Shown one piece after another: positions 1 through 11,842 of a stretch of DNA of 64,000 bases. Under the pieces are notes generated by a model. It was given only the letters and a program-made list of their open reading frames with translations. It was not told the origin of the DNA and made no database searches. This DNA comes from Cruorifilaria tuberocauda (lineage: Eukaryota > Nematoda > Chromadorea > Rhabditida > Onchocercidae), in the NCBI GenBank assembly GCA_013365365.1, contig JABVXU010000284.1, positions 1-64,000 on the forward strand, given 5' to 3'. How positions within the stretch are numbered: the first letter of the stretch is position 1; each line of letters opens with the position of its first letter. The translations under genes and the position numbers were made by a program.

Positions 1-846
1 ATATCACGTAGACATAGAGTAGATGAATGGAATATCACGCAGAACAGTAGATGGGAATTTGACGTGAACGTATGATAGATAATGGTATCATTCAACTATA
101 GTTTCCATCGATGAAAATCTCTTTTTGATTCTTGATGATTGAAGTAACTTTGAAGATTCTTGACGATTGAAGTAAGTAGTTTGATTTCAAAGTTTGAACA
201 AAAATCGAAAGAGTTGGTTTAATCAGAGAATAGGTAAATATAACTGATAAGATCGCTTAGTTTCAGTGGATCATGAGATTTGCATGTAACACTTACATAT
301 ACATTCCCATTGTTGAGTGATAATAAATGCAGAATCGCCCTAGACGTATAACAAATGCAAGAGTAAAGCTAACAGTGATTCATTTAAAAGATAAAGTTAA
401 TGATGAGTCATCTGAGTATGCAAATGATAAAGTCAATATAGTAAATGAAACACACAAAGAGATAAACTAGTCATTAATCATCGATGATATCCTACTTATC
501 TAGTATGCAAGTGATAAAGTCAATTTGTAAATTAGACATACAAGATGGTAAACTAGTCGTTAATCAACCATCGTATCCTAGATAAAATCATTTGATCTGA
601 TGAAAAATCCCTTGGCTTTCGAAAATATAGATTTTACGATTCCTTAGATTTCTAAAATATTGATTTTACGGCTACAACGATATCTCCTTGATCATACAGA
701 TTATGGGAATCACATTAGAGATTGTTTATTGATTTTTAAATGAAATGTTATTACTCATCGATTTATGTTGAATAGAGAAAACTTTATCATTGATCAGATA
801 AAAGATTGGAACTGAAGAAAGGCTTCATCATCATTGATCAGATAAG
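1..846. other. AT-rich sequence with short imperfect direct repeats, no gene seen
   Basis: No convincing open frame is visible. Two imperfect direct copies of about 80-86 bp begin near 420 and 506; both contain a GATAAAGTCAAT-like core followed by a TAAACTAGTC motif. A shorter pair of about 28 bp built on GATTCTTGATGATTGAAGTAA lies at roughly 127-178. The phrase CATTGATCAGATAA occurs twice, near 788 and 832. This looks like decayed tandem duplication, not coding sequence. Confidence 0.5.
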
Positions 847-1101
847 ATGAGACTGATTTTACTTTTATTATTACTTTTTATTATTATTTTACTTTTATTC
901 ATTACTTTTATTATTAAAAAAAATTTTTCCAAAAACAGGAATTGCAAGAGTAAATATGATAACAGTAATACTAATAATACTAAGCAAGAGATAAAACCTG
1001 AAAAGGCTAGAAAAATATATAAGCCTGAAAAAGGAATTCATTCCTTGATAATTTCATCAATTCCGCAAGAATTCATTAATTCGTATTCGATATTTAATTA
1101 A
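847..1101 (+). CDS. Small hypothetical ORF with hydrophobic N-terminus
   Basis: An 84-codon frame starts with a run of about 20 Leu, Ile and Phe residues (residues 3-23). This could be a signal anchor or a single membrane segment. A Lys/Asn-rich, low-complexity hydrophilic part with KPEKARKIYKPEKG follows. I recognise no family. AT-rich DNA readily gives such Leu/Ile/Phe and Lys/Asn runs by chance, and no splice site or leader acceptor clearly supports it. It lies 200 bp upstream of the repeat-protein ORF on the same strand; the two could be exons of one gene, but in-frame stops before the second ATG argue against simple joining. Treat as tentative. Confidence 0.25.
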   Translation: MRLILLLLLLFIIILLLFITFIIKKNFSKNRNCKSKYDNSNTNNTKQEIKPEKARKIYKPEKGIHSLIISSIPQEFINSYSIFN

Positions 1102-1276
1102 ATTAAAATTGCTTAAATTAAATTTTCATTCATAATTTCTGAGAGAAATAAATGGCAAAATAATCAGAAAGACTTCAAAAATCTTTTAATAACTAACAAA
1201 GAAATAGAATTATAAATTTAATTTGTAATAATATTCTAATCGATTTCATATTTAATTTTACATCAAGATTTTAATA

Positions 1277-1284
1277 TTTTTCAG
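1277..1284 (+). other. 3' splice acceptor upstream of repeat-protein ATG (possible trans-splice site)
   Basis: The sequence ATTTTTCAG ends at 1284, 16 nt before the ATG at 1301. The stretch between them has stops in frame with the ATG, so it cannot be an upstream coding exon. It fits either a 5' UTR exon or a spliced-leader addition site. The choice between them is an inference. Confidence 0.4.
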
Positions 1285-1300
1285 TTAATAATATAAAATT

Positions 1301-1570
1301 ATGCAAAAAAAAGAAACAAAATCTATTAAATATTCACAAGTAGTTGAGTCCGATTTCTTAAGTTATCATAAATCGCTTAAGGGAGTGAAATTTGACGTGG
1401 AATCTGATTTCTTAAGTTATCACAAATCGCTTAAGGGAATGAAATTTGACGTGGAATCTGATTTCTTAAGTTATCATAAATCGCTTAAGGGAATAAAATT
1501 TGACGTGAAATCTGATTTTTCAAGTTATCAAAAATTACTTAAGGCAATAAAATTTGATTCAGATGAATAA
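1301..1570 (+). CDS. Small protein made of four 18-residue tandem repeats
   Basis: The 89-residue frame has a 14-residue Lys-rich lead, then four tandem units (residues 15-32, 33-50, 51-68, 69-86) and ends in SDE. The first three units share VESDFLSYHKSLKG followed by V, M or I and KFD; the fourth has diverged to VKSDFSSYQKLLKAIKFD. The underlying DNA repeat is 54 bp and nearly identical in the first three copies, so the array is recent or homogenised. No signal peptide or membrane segment is seen. I do not recognise the family. A spliced-leader-like acceptor lies 16 nt upstream. The intact frame through four copies and the conservative V/M/I changes favour a real protein, but another 5' exon cannot be excluded. 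Confidence 0.55.
   Translation: MQKKETKSIKYSQVVESDFLSYHKSLKGVKFDVESDFLSYHKSLKGMKFDVESDFLSYHKSLKGIKFDVKSDFSSYQKLLKAIKFDSDE
1343..1558 (+). repeat. 54-bp coding tandem repeat, four copies
   Basis: Units lie at 1343-1396, 1397-1450, 1451-1504 and 1505-1558. Copies 1-3 differ at only a few bases; copy 4 is clearly more diverged. The period is a multiple of three, so the reading frame is kept. Confidence 0.85.
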
Positions 1571-2514
1571 TTTCTTGTTTAATTGAAATTAATTTTTGCA
1601 AATGACATGCTTTCTCGACCGAAGTAACTGTTAACAAATTCGTTGCAAATTTTTAGTCTCAATTTTATTTTACATTTATTTAACGTATATTCGAAGGGAC
1701 AAAAATCTCACTCATTCATTTGAGTAATCTTCATTGATTAGTAGATTTTTCGTAAAACCCCATAAAATTAGAGAATTAAATTTTTCAAAAAAAATCGATA
1801 TAAACTTTTGGAGAGAAAAATAAATGATAAGAAATTTGCATAAATGACATTGAGCAATTTTTCAATAGCACAAATACTATTCAATATTATTCCTTCTAAA
1901 ACATAAATGATATTTCGATTTCATTTCTCATGGTAATGTCACTAATAAGCAAATCAATTTAAATATTGATCGGCGGAAATGACGCACTAGACATACATGG
2001 TGCTTTTCTCGTTATCACACCAGTTTATGTCCGTCCACAGAAATTATTCAGCTGTTAATAAATTTTCCAACTTTCAAATAAACAAGTCTTTTCATTTCAT
2101 AGTTTAAATTTTCGTACAACATCAAATTTAAAAATTTTTTATTTAGAAATGAAAGAAAAAAAATAAATTTTCATTATCACTGAAAGAAATCATTTTGCTT
2201 TATTCGATGCATGCTTTGTAGAAATTTTTCAAAACCAGCCCTAAATCGGACATAAAAAGGTAGCAAGCAAGAATTATGGAAGATTTTACTGTAAAAAAGC
2301 GATATAAAATTTTGATTAAATAAAACAGCAAAAGCAATCATAAACAGTGTCTTTATCGAATTAAATCACTGAAACCAGACATGAATGAACATGCAAGAAA
2401 AAGTTACTTCTTTAGTAAAAAGCAAATACCCGGAAATATAATCTTTACAAATTCGATGCATCAGAAGATATTAGTGAAAAAAATCGAACTATAGAAAAAA
2501 AAGACACATCCTAA
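1571..2514. other. Intergenic, AT-rich
   Basis: No gene is visible on either strand. On the minus strand an AATAAA hexamer at 2199-2204 lies about 310 nt past the SYF2 stop codon and could serve as its poly(A) signal. Confidence 0.5.
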
Positions 2515-4381
2515 TCATATAGCAGTTCCCCTTTCAAGATCACTTTTAAGATCTTCCGTATATTTATCATAAAAACGATCCAACTTTTGATTAAATTTGC
2601 GGTTTCGTTCATTAATGTAATCGATTGGTGCATCCGGATCGAACATTCGCCGACGATGGTATTGATCACGCTTCTTTTCTCTAAAGAACGAACAAATTTC
2701 AACTAAAATATAAGTAAAGTGTTTAGGGTAACAAATAAGATGCCTTCAGTTAATGGAAAACGCAAGACAATGACTTAAAATTCATTTGTATGACTATAAA
2801 CCCTAAGAATGTATTCCACTTTCACACTTGCAAAGCAAATACGACAACTTCAAACTAAAGATGAAAACCAAGAAAAAAACCAACTACGAAAAATAAACTT
2901 ACTGCGCTTTAATATCTTCTGCTAGCTTATTTAAAGCGGCATCTGTTGGATAATGAGTTCCAGAAATAAGTGTATCCACTCCAGGATAGAATTCATTGAC
3001 ATCACTGAAAGTCTTAATTTTTCTTTTCAAAGTGGAACATGAATGGTATAAATGCTAACTAAGCTCACTTTAAATCATTGTAAAATATTGCCTAAATTAA
3101 TTTTAAAACGAACTATTGAAACTGTTTCTCAATTCCATTAAACTTTGCAACTAGAATAAACCTTCTCATTATCTTCCGATAACGAACTATGTATATCTGA
3201 TCATATATAAACAAGAAATTGCTAAATTATTTGGTCGGAATATTAATAAGGAAAAATACTTACATGACTTCTCTCATTTTCTCATATGTCTTCATATCAG
3301 GCTTAATATTTCTAGTCAGTCTCTGGTATTGACGCAAAGTCATCGCTTCGTAATCTGAAATATCCAGTTAATAATTTTTTCAATTAATCACAACGATCAA
3401 ATCAGTAAACAAAAAACCATAGATACTATACTCCACAAATGTTACCAAAATTATTGCTTAAACTTTCCTTGTTACAAAGTTAGTGCTGAGTAAAAACATT
3501 CACTAAAAATCTGCAGCACCTACAACTTTCCACGTTCAGAAAGTCAGAATGAAGACCAACCACTGAAGCCTTTATCGGGTCTTTTTTTTCTCTTGGCCAT
3601 TTCTTTTCGCTCAATTAAATCTGCCTGTGTTACCAAAGCTTGTAACCTATCATAATCTTCTCCTCGCTCTTCAGCAGCCTGAAATTGCTGTTTACAGCAA
3701 AAGCATAACAAAGAATGCCCAAGAGACATTATTGAATGTGCAACAAATTGAAGCCTAATGGAAGAAGATAGAAGAAATTCTTATATTCTTGGAGTAAAAA
3801 TAATATGTGAAATGAATAACAAGAAGTTAGCAAGTATATTCTGCACTTCTCAATTTGCAGTTAATTCTATATTTGCACATTTCGTTCCCTTACAGCACAC
3901 TGATACGACAGCTCTTATCAAAAAAAAACTTTGCTCTTAGCAGATAGAATTTACCTTCTTTAACTCCATTTGCTTCAACTCCCATTCTTGACGTTTTCGT
4001 TTTAAATCATAATTGTTTGGCAACTTTGACCGATGATCCTCTTCTACCACTTGCTCATAATTTAATTTACGAGACTCTTGCTAAAAAAAATGAAACTTTT
4101 AATCAATTCGTTGAAGAAAAATTATATTCTTGTTGCTTTTAAAGAACCTCAGAACCTTAAACAAAGAACCTTAGTTGATCCGACTATATTATTCTTCTTC
4201 CCACACCTACCCTTACTCTGCGTTATATAATACTGAATGGTGCTGAAAGTGACATTCAAATTATTGTGCTAAAACATCAATTTTAACTTACACGTTTTTG
4301 ATGTAACATCTTGAGCCTCTCCCTAAGAGAATCTTTCGACGGGTGCTTCGAGACAGAAGTAGATGATTCCGGTAAATCCAT
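2515..4381 (-). CDS. SYF2: SYF2 pre-mRNA splicing factor (p29/GCIPIP family)
   Basis: Six exons read on the minus strand: 4381-4292, 4080-3955, 3678-3561, 3354-3264, 3004-2903 and 2680-2515, giving about 230 residues. All phases agree and all junctions are GT-AG. The protein starts [20 protein letters not shown]. The middle carries the basic, charged helix typical of the family ([20 protein letters not shown]). The most diagnostic part is the C-terminal block with [20 protein letters not shown] and a Lys/Asp-rich tail ending ERGTAI. SYF2 is a nuclear spliceosome component of the Prp19-associated (NTC) group. Length matches the usual 220-260 residues. The start codon is the first ATG in frame and is followed at once by conserved-looking sequence; an acceptor-like TTTAAG lies about 15 nt upstream. 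The gene is divergent from the FMR1-like gene, with 1.4 kb between start codons. Confidence 0.93.
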
Positions 4382-5755
4382 CAAGATGACAAACCTTAAA
4401 ATTATCACATTTTATAATGATGCTTAATTATCTATCCCAAATGATAATTTAAACTTTGCGCAACCAACACATATTACATAACGCTTTTTTAAGCCTCTCA
4501 CTTCTTACCTCATATCACACCATTGGGTATTGGAAATTAAACTTTAGTAATACAAGCAAGACAGCAATATCAATAAGATATCAATAGATTTGATATCAGT
4601 AAGATATTTATAAGTCATATTGATATCTATAAGTCATACCAATGAGTCATATCAATCAATATATCATATCATTCTGATATCAATAAATTATATTAATAAG
4701 TTATATCAGTAAGATATTTATAAGTCATATTGATAAGATATCTATAAGTCATACCAATGAGTCATATCAATCAATATATCATATCATTCTGATATCAATA
4801 AATTATATTAATAAGTCATATCAGTAAGATATTTATAAGTCATATTGATAAGATATCTATAAGTCATACCAATGAGTCACATCAATCAATATATCAGATC
4901 ATTCTGATATCAATAAATTATATGAATAAGTCATATCAGTAAGCAATTTGAACAATTCGTAACGATTACACGTCATGCTGGATGATACTAAAATCAAATT
5001 GAACTCTACCAAAAATTCCACTAATTAAGAAATTAGCTATAAGAAGCTATGAATTCTGAGCTTTGAATGAAACTACGGTATACAGTAATCGTCAAGCACT
5101 GTAATGCTTCATGATCTACCATATTATCCGTGAGCCACAAAGTACCAAACGATCCTACACTCACGTATCCTAATGAAGAGTATAGTGACGTCAGACCACG
5201 CAGCTTGCGTTACCACCAATCTTAATCGATTGAATAATATGAAGACAGAGCATACAGGGTAAATTTCTCTCTGCTCGTCTCCCTCTATCTCACAATCTTT
5301 AAATCTCTAAGCATCTTTTTATATTTGCATATGGAACGCATACAGAGTATGCAGTATATATTTCTAGTCACTCGTTTCTTTTCATTTCGCAAATTCAGTA
5401 TCTCTATGTTTGCACGTTTATGTGTCTGCATCACTCTCTATGTTATATGTGAAGATTGTTGAGAAAGCAGAGCACTTGCTTCGAGTAGAGCAGGCAGAGA
5501 GCGGTTGGGTCGTTTGTCGTTGAGCTTCGGCTCGTTTTTTTTGCTCTTTCTACCGGATTTGGACCTGTCGGATTTGGAAAAAAAAGGCACGTGGTAACCG
5601 TTGGAGGATATATCATCTAATACACATATCGATAGATATTGATCCATATCGATTGATCGATCAAATAGATTGGAAAAAAAAAGAGTTGAGAGAGAGAGAG
5701 ATTGCGTTGATAAAATAAATTAGAGGGATCAATTTGATTTGGTTGAAATTTAACG
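4382..5755. other. Divergent intergenic region between SYF2 and the FMR1-like gene
   Basis: It presumably holds both promoters, but no defined promoter element can be pointed to. It contains the 115-bp minisatellite at 4597-4940, a pyrimidine-rich stretch near 5265-5300 and a short GA run at about 5687-5700. A 69-codon antisense frame at 5438-5647 has no recognisable features and is probably chance. Confidence 0.5.
4597..4940. repeat. Minisatellite of about 115 bp, three copies
   Basis: The phrase CAGTAAGATATTTATAAGTC begins at 4597, 4707 and 4822, and a truncated start (CAGTAAGC) is at 4937, giving periods of 110, 115 and 115 bp. The first copy lacks a 5-base AAGAT insertion present in the others. 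Each unit is rich in GATATC and CATATC sub-motifs and is therefore internally palindromic. Confidence 0.85.
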
Positions 5756-8700
5756 ATGGAAATTGAAGTACGACAAAGCAACGGCCTATTTTATAAGGTT
5801 GGAATATTGATCGTATTATAAAATAATCTATGAAATTGATAAGTTAAGTAAAGATAACACTGATAAAATCGATATTAAGATTTTTTATCAATCACATTTT
5901 GAAAGTTCTTCATAGATTAACCTAATATGTATATTTTTTTAAGTATGGTAGGTGAAAGTATATTTTAGGTAAGATGTATCAAGTAGTTAATGATAAATGA
6001 TATGAAGTGAATGTAGGATAGCAAAATTAGCCGAATCATTCACAGACTAAAATCAAATGATGAATGACTTCTTTTCTCTTTCAAATGATTTCATTAATGG
6101 GCATACAATACTGTTCCTCGTTTTTCAACTGCTATTTTGATTTATGGAACTCATTCATGTTATTTATTATTTTTTTTCCATTATGTTAATTTTATTGACT
6201 TTTTATTGCAAATACTTTGCAGAAGTTTTTTTTTCCATTGTCAGTAATTGAGATCATTTAGTTTTCATGAAAGATTAGCTTATTTAATCCTTTATTAGAT
6301 CATGTGCAATGTTTTTTGCATATAGCTTTAACAATAATTTGAATAACTGTTTCGGTATCTACAATCATTTTTTGCAGGCCTTCGTAAAATCTATCAAAAC
6401 AGACACTGTAATAGTAAGCTATGGAAACGACGCTAAAACGGATGAAGTTCGTCTTGTCACTTTTCCATCTTTAAAATTTTTGCATTTCATGAATTCTTTT
6501 CTTTAATAATTAATTATTTATGGAGTTTTTGAAATGATGTTTGTGGCTATAGAAAGGGGATGGAGCTAATGGTTTTTGATGAATTTAGGTGAAATTCGAT
6601 GACTGTCGCTTACCGCCACGTTCCGCAAGAGCCGAATCGTTGAAGGTGGGTGATATCGTCGAGGCACTGATGAAGCAGGAGGGTGATGGTATTTATGGTT
6701 GGCAGAAGGCCAAAATCAAAGAATTGAAGGTGGAGACTTCATTTTATTTAGGATACAGAATGAATTATTGAAATGTCTAGGTTTCTGCAGAAATTGTTCT
6801 TCCTAGCAGTATCCTACAGATTTGTTAAGTGGATAATTTCATGGGATTTGGTTGTTATTTTGCCATTATTTCATGTTTTAAACTTACTGATAAATTTTCA
6901 GGGAGATTTAGCAGCAATCGAAAGTGTTGAAGGCCCTCATCGTATGGATATTGTATCACTGGAAAATATACGTACGCTGTTGGTCAAATGTACTCCACTG
7001 AAACAAAGTCAATTCAAACATGCAAAAATCACTGTACCTGAAGATCTCCGGGCATATTTCAAACGACCCGAGTCGTATGCTGATTTCGCAGCAACCGTCA
7101 AAAGTGTTTTTGTCGAGTATGATGAAGAGAGTGGGAATCTTCTTCTCTCTGTTAGTTCTTTTTGAATGTTTCAAGAAGTCTATATTGTTTCCATATTCAC
7201 GCTAATCAATGAGGCCCAAGTAAAAGGTAACAAATGAGTTAACAGTTGAATTTTATTTCCATAGGAATTGTAAAAACTGTTTTAAGCTTAACTCTAAAGT
7301 TTTAGACATTTGAAGAACAAGCAGTAAAACGTGCGACAATTCTTTCTGATATGTATTTCAAGGATTCTCGACAGAAAATGCAACTTCTACAGCGTCAGGA
7401 GGTCTTTCTTTGAAATAATTTGTACAAAATGTCCATTTCTCCATATCATGTATTTCTGTATAATAGTCGAAACGGTGAAACACAAGCTTCGTGTGAAACA
7501 AAATTAGACAAACTTATCCATGGAAATCATTAATAGATACATTGAGGTACCTTATTTTTTTACAAACAGACCAAGTAACATAAAAGAACTAGTAAATATG
7601 ATTTAGGAAGCTGCCCGTTTGTTAGAGAATACTTCGATGCATACGTCGGCTCATGTAGAGGAATTTACGGTGCCGTTTGACTTGATGGGTCTTGCGATAG
7701 GTTCACACGGAGCCAATATTCAGAGTGCACGCAATATTGAAGGTGTTGAAGATATACAGCTGGTGGAGAGCAATGATGGTCATACACCTGTACTTTTCAA
7801 GGTTAGAAACGACTTATTTATTAAGTAGTTCATGAATTGTAGCAGTTTTCAGTGGTGTATACGAAAGGTGTCATTCACATGAGTGATATTGCATTCTAGA
7901 AAAAGGCTGAAGTTGTAATTTGTTGTTAAGAAGATCCAGGTAAATTTTGCTAACAATGATCTCTAGGTATTTGCGCAAAATGCTGAAGCTGCAGCTGCAG
8001 CTCGTTCACAGTTGGAATATGCAGTGGAATCGTTTGATGTACCTCGTGGAATGGTTGGCAAAGTGATTGGCAAATCGGGTAAAACAATTCAGGTAATTAT
8101 AAATTTAAATTTTATGGAAACTTTCTGATTATGAAGCAGTAGTATGTGAATTAAAATTTTCCTTAGTATCAAAGCTTATATATCGGTTATTTAGGACATC
8201 GTAGACAAATCAGGCGTTGTACGCGTGCAGATTGAAGGCGGTGATGGCCAGAGCCGAGCTGATGAAAATGTAAGGTCACTTCTGCTTTTTTTTCTATGAA
8301 AGTTTGAAATTCATCTTAACTCGTACATGCTTACTGTTTCAAATTAATGTTTTTATTCAGGCCGATGAACCAGTGCCATTCGTTTTTACGGGTACAAAAG
8401 ACGCAATTTCCATGGCGAATCTGCTGATCGAATATCATTTGCGTCATCTGAAAGAAATGGAGGAAATGCGATTGAATGTGGATGAGATGCAACGACAGCT
8501 CTATTCCAGGTCAACTCCTCCCCCCGCTGGAATGAATGGCAATGGGTAATTGAGAATTTGATGAAACAGCTGAAAAAAATTTGATTACAGCTTTCAACTA
8601 GTTTGGGCTGGAACTTTGCACATTTTGATCTCAAGTCGTTCAAACCTGCTTCAGCGCTGGCAAAACTTGGCTTATTACTTTTCTGTAATTTATTGCATGA

Positions 8701-9373
8701 GTGAGCAGCTTTCAAACAGAGATGTGCAAATGGGAAGTTTTTAACTTTGATATTGCACAGTAAAGTAGGAATAGGGCTGGTTCGTCTTAGGAACGAACCA
8801 TATTACATTTCTAATTTCTTATCAGTGTTAAGCGTGTAACGTCATTTTTTTAGTTATCGTTTTGAACGTGCTGGCTATGATGGAGGAAATTTTGGGGGTG
8901 GTCGAGGCGCACCATACAGAGGACGTGGGCGTGGCGGCTCTTTCCGTGGTGGCTTCCGTCAAAACAGGGGTATATTTTAAAATAGATGTTTCTGAAAAGA
9001 TTTGTAATGAATCAGTTTTTGTAGAATTCTAAGTTTCTAAAATTTGTTTTCATCTTGTTTTAATTCAAGGTGGTGGAGATCAAGATGAGCGACGTCGTAC
9101 AATGGATGAGGAGAAAGGGGGCGAGAAGGAAGAGAACATAGAACGAGAAGCTCGTCGTGTTGCATCTGGTCGTGTTCGTGGTGGTCCTCGACGTGGAGGT
9201 TGGTTTAATGCACTTAGCAAATATTTTAAGCGTTGTTTTGTTTCAGACTGAGTTATCACTGAAAGTTAGAACCTGGATCGTCGGAAGTAGTATGGTGTGA
9301 TTTTAAATATTGCTACTATACTTTCATTCCAGGCAGAGGCCATCCAGGACAGGCAGTAAATGGGAGCGGTTAG
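5756..9373 (+). CDS. FMR1: FMR1/FXR family RNA-binding protein (fragile X protein homologue)
   Basis: Twelve exons: 5756-5797, 6378-6446, 6589-6729, 6902-7150, 7306-7401, 7607-7801, 7967-8092, 8195-8269, 8361-8545, 8854-8969, 9070-9198 and 9333-9373, giving about 487 residues with consistent phases. Residues 1 to about 120 match the tandem Tudor/Agenet part (VKFDDCRLPP). KH1 carries LMGLAIGSHGANIQSAR with GSHG at about 231-234. KH2 carries VPRGMVGKVIGKSGKTIQ with GKSG at about 299-302, then DIVDKSGVVRVQIEGG. An RGG box (GRGAPYRGRGRGGSFRGG) lies near 405-430, with a second Arg-Gly cluster at the C-terminus. These domains in this order define the FMRP/FXR1/FXR2 family, which binds mRNA on polysomes and represses translation. 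The segment after KH2 (HLKEMEEMRLNVDEMQRQL) aligns with the family's nuclear-export region but is degenerate. Exons 2 to 4 use less canonical donors. An AATAAA lies at 10135-10140, about 760 nt after the stop. Confidence 0.94.
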
Positions 9374-11842
9374 ATTCGGTCAAATGATGTGGCTGATAAA
9401 GTATCAACCTCTGGATTTTAGTGGATCTAAAGCGAAGAAATTTTTTGGATTATTTCTTTTATGTGCATTTTTTTGCTGTTTTGATTAGTTGTTATGCACT
9501 AAGTTTTGTTGGTTGTTTTTTTTTAAATCCGTCACACTGGTTACCATCAGAACAAAATCGTTCTTTCCACATCAAAACGCGTATTAGAGTTCCATTTGTC
9601 TGTGTGTTTTTCATTTGTTTTGTTTGTTTGTTTTACAATTGCTCTTTATGGTATCCCAAAGACAGTGTACTTTATAGTTCAGGGAAATTGTTGTGGAAAG
9701 TTAGTTAATTCTATCAAGGTTGGGATGTTGCATCCCTCCATTTTAGGTGTGGTACGTCCCTTCCATTAGTTTTAACAACTGCATCATACTTTCCAACCGT
9801 TTATAGCGTCTGTTACGTACAGTCACTGTCATTTGATTTTATAAATTTTTGCTTTCAATGCTTTTTTGTGTTTTAGAGTTTTTTCAGTGCATGTTTATCC
9901 AATTATTACAGTTATACAGTATATGCATATTTACGGTGATCTCTTTCTCACCACTCCTCTTACTTTTAAATCCGAGAAATCTCTGAAATATTTCGGATTT
10001 CTCGTCAGGTTACAATTTTGTCTCTTGTTGCCCAGTCACATGTATCAAAATAGTTTTCGAGATAACTCAGAAAGCTATCGGTTGTGTGTTCGATGGGATT
10101 CCTTATGTTTTTTTTTTGCTAATAAGATACATGAAATAAAGTTCGTTTTTGATTAAAACAATCAACATTGCTAAGAGATGCGACGATGGATTATTACAGT
10201 TCTTAACTGGAAATTTTGCAGGACATATTTATGCACAGAATCTAAGTCATGGGAATTTTAACGCATGAAATTGGACTAATTTAGTTGTGTCGGGGATCAT
10301 CTGTGACCAAGACAAGACTGGGGGCATGGAATCAAACTACTGGATTGCTATATCAGGTAGATGTGATGTTTGGATAGTGCCTCAAACTTGGATATTTAAA
10401 CCTTTATTTGATACGTACAATTGCACAGTATCAGAGCGTCAACATTACTAATTCGAAAATATCAAGGCGAGTTTTAACTGATAATATTAGAGAGAGTTTT
10501 AAAGACGATAAATACAAAGCAAAGAGAGACAAACCATTTTATCCTTAGCATTATTTCTGAAGCTCATCACTTCATTCTTGTGAAAAAAGGATCATGGTAG
10601 TTCAAAGATTACAACAAAGGACGTGCAATTTTAACTTATAATACTAGCTCAAAAATAAAGGATTTCATCATTTTTCCGTTTTCCACACGATTTCAGCGAC
10701 AGAGCTCGTAAACAAGGGGCATACAATTTTAGCTTCTGATGTTAAATCCAAAACAAATTTCATCACTCCTCGATTTACCCTTGTGACAGCTCACGATGAA
10801 AACGAATTTCTATCGATGTATCTCAACTGAAGAAATACCGCTAATGTCACGCTCTGCAGACTATCTTAACATATTATTCTCACGCTAACACATTCATAAA
10901 CAATTCATAATCTTTGGATGGGAAAATATAATCTTAATAAAGCAAAAGAGTGTTGCTGAAACCAATTTCTAACAAACATTGAAATCAATCGTAATGATTT
11001 TTCTCAAAAATAATGATTTTACGAAAGAATTTCCTGATAGAAATAAAAGCCGGCAAGAATTTCAATAATACTTTAATAGCGAATTTTCTTATAAAATTTT
11101 CACAGAGAATAACATGAATAAGTACGAAATGAATTTAGATGCATGAGTTATTCCTATTTCAGTATATTATATTTCTTTCTTACACAGTGAATTCTGTGCA
11201 TCAATAAATTCCTAACAAGAGGTAAAAAAATATCTTCAAAAAGTGATTGAAAATTCCGAAACAGTTATTTAAATTGTAATTAAAGTTATATGAAAGAATA
11301 TCAACTCCTCTTTATATCACCTGGCAAGGGAATAGATCAGCATTATCTTTTCACATCATAACTATTCAGTTAATCATTACGGAAACTAAGTGACATCAAT
11401 TATTTACAACAAGAAACTTATATAAAATATGGCAATGAAGAACTATAAAAATATGGGAACATCATTTATAACGAACCACGTAAGCAAGCTTTATACAAAA
11501 TATGGTTCGACCTGTCCTTCAAGAAGAGAATATGACACAGTAAATAATGAATTTTTAAAATAAACGAATCGAGGTGTCCTAATATCTGCCTACTAAATCG
11601 ATTACAATGTCTCAATGTCTTATTAAGGTTGGGCAGCAGTGACTTTGAAAAGTATTACTATTACACGACAGAAAATTACTTCCATGATTTTACCGTAAAT
11701 ATTGTAAAAGAAAAACAAAATACATCTTTAACATTCCTAAAAAAAGAAACGCTAACAAAATCTCTGAGTGATTCAGAAAATGCTCCAATGTAATGAATTA
11801 ACATTGAAGAAATATCCAGTTTAAAAAGCGAAGAAAAACAAA
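9374..11842. other. 3' UTRs and intergenic space between convergent genes
   Basis: The FMR1-like gene and CMTR1 converge here. The left 0.8 kb, T- and TG-rich and ending in AATAAA at 10135-10140, reads as the 3' UTR of the FMR1-like gene. The remainder is AT-rich without a supported gene. Frames at 9421-9708 and 9866-10156 are rich in Phe, Cys and Leu and have no family signature, as expected of T-rich UTR. Confidence 0.5.

Noticed and set aside
3758..3940. 60-codon plus-strand ORF inside SYF2
   Set aside because: It lies in a SYF2 intron, has no splice or family support and is probably chance.
8386..8715. 109-codon minus-strand ORF overlapping the FMR1-like gene
   Set aside because: It is an antisense shadow of exon 9 and flanking intron; no family features.
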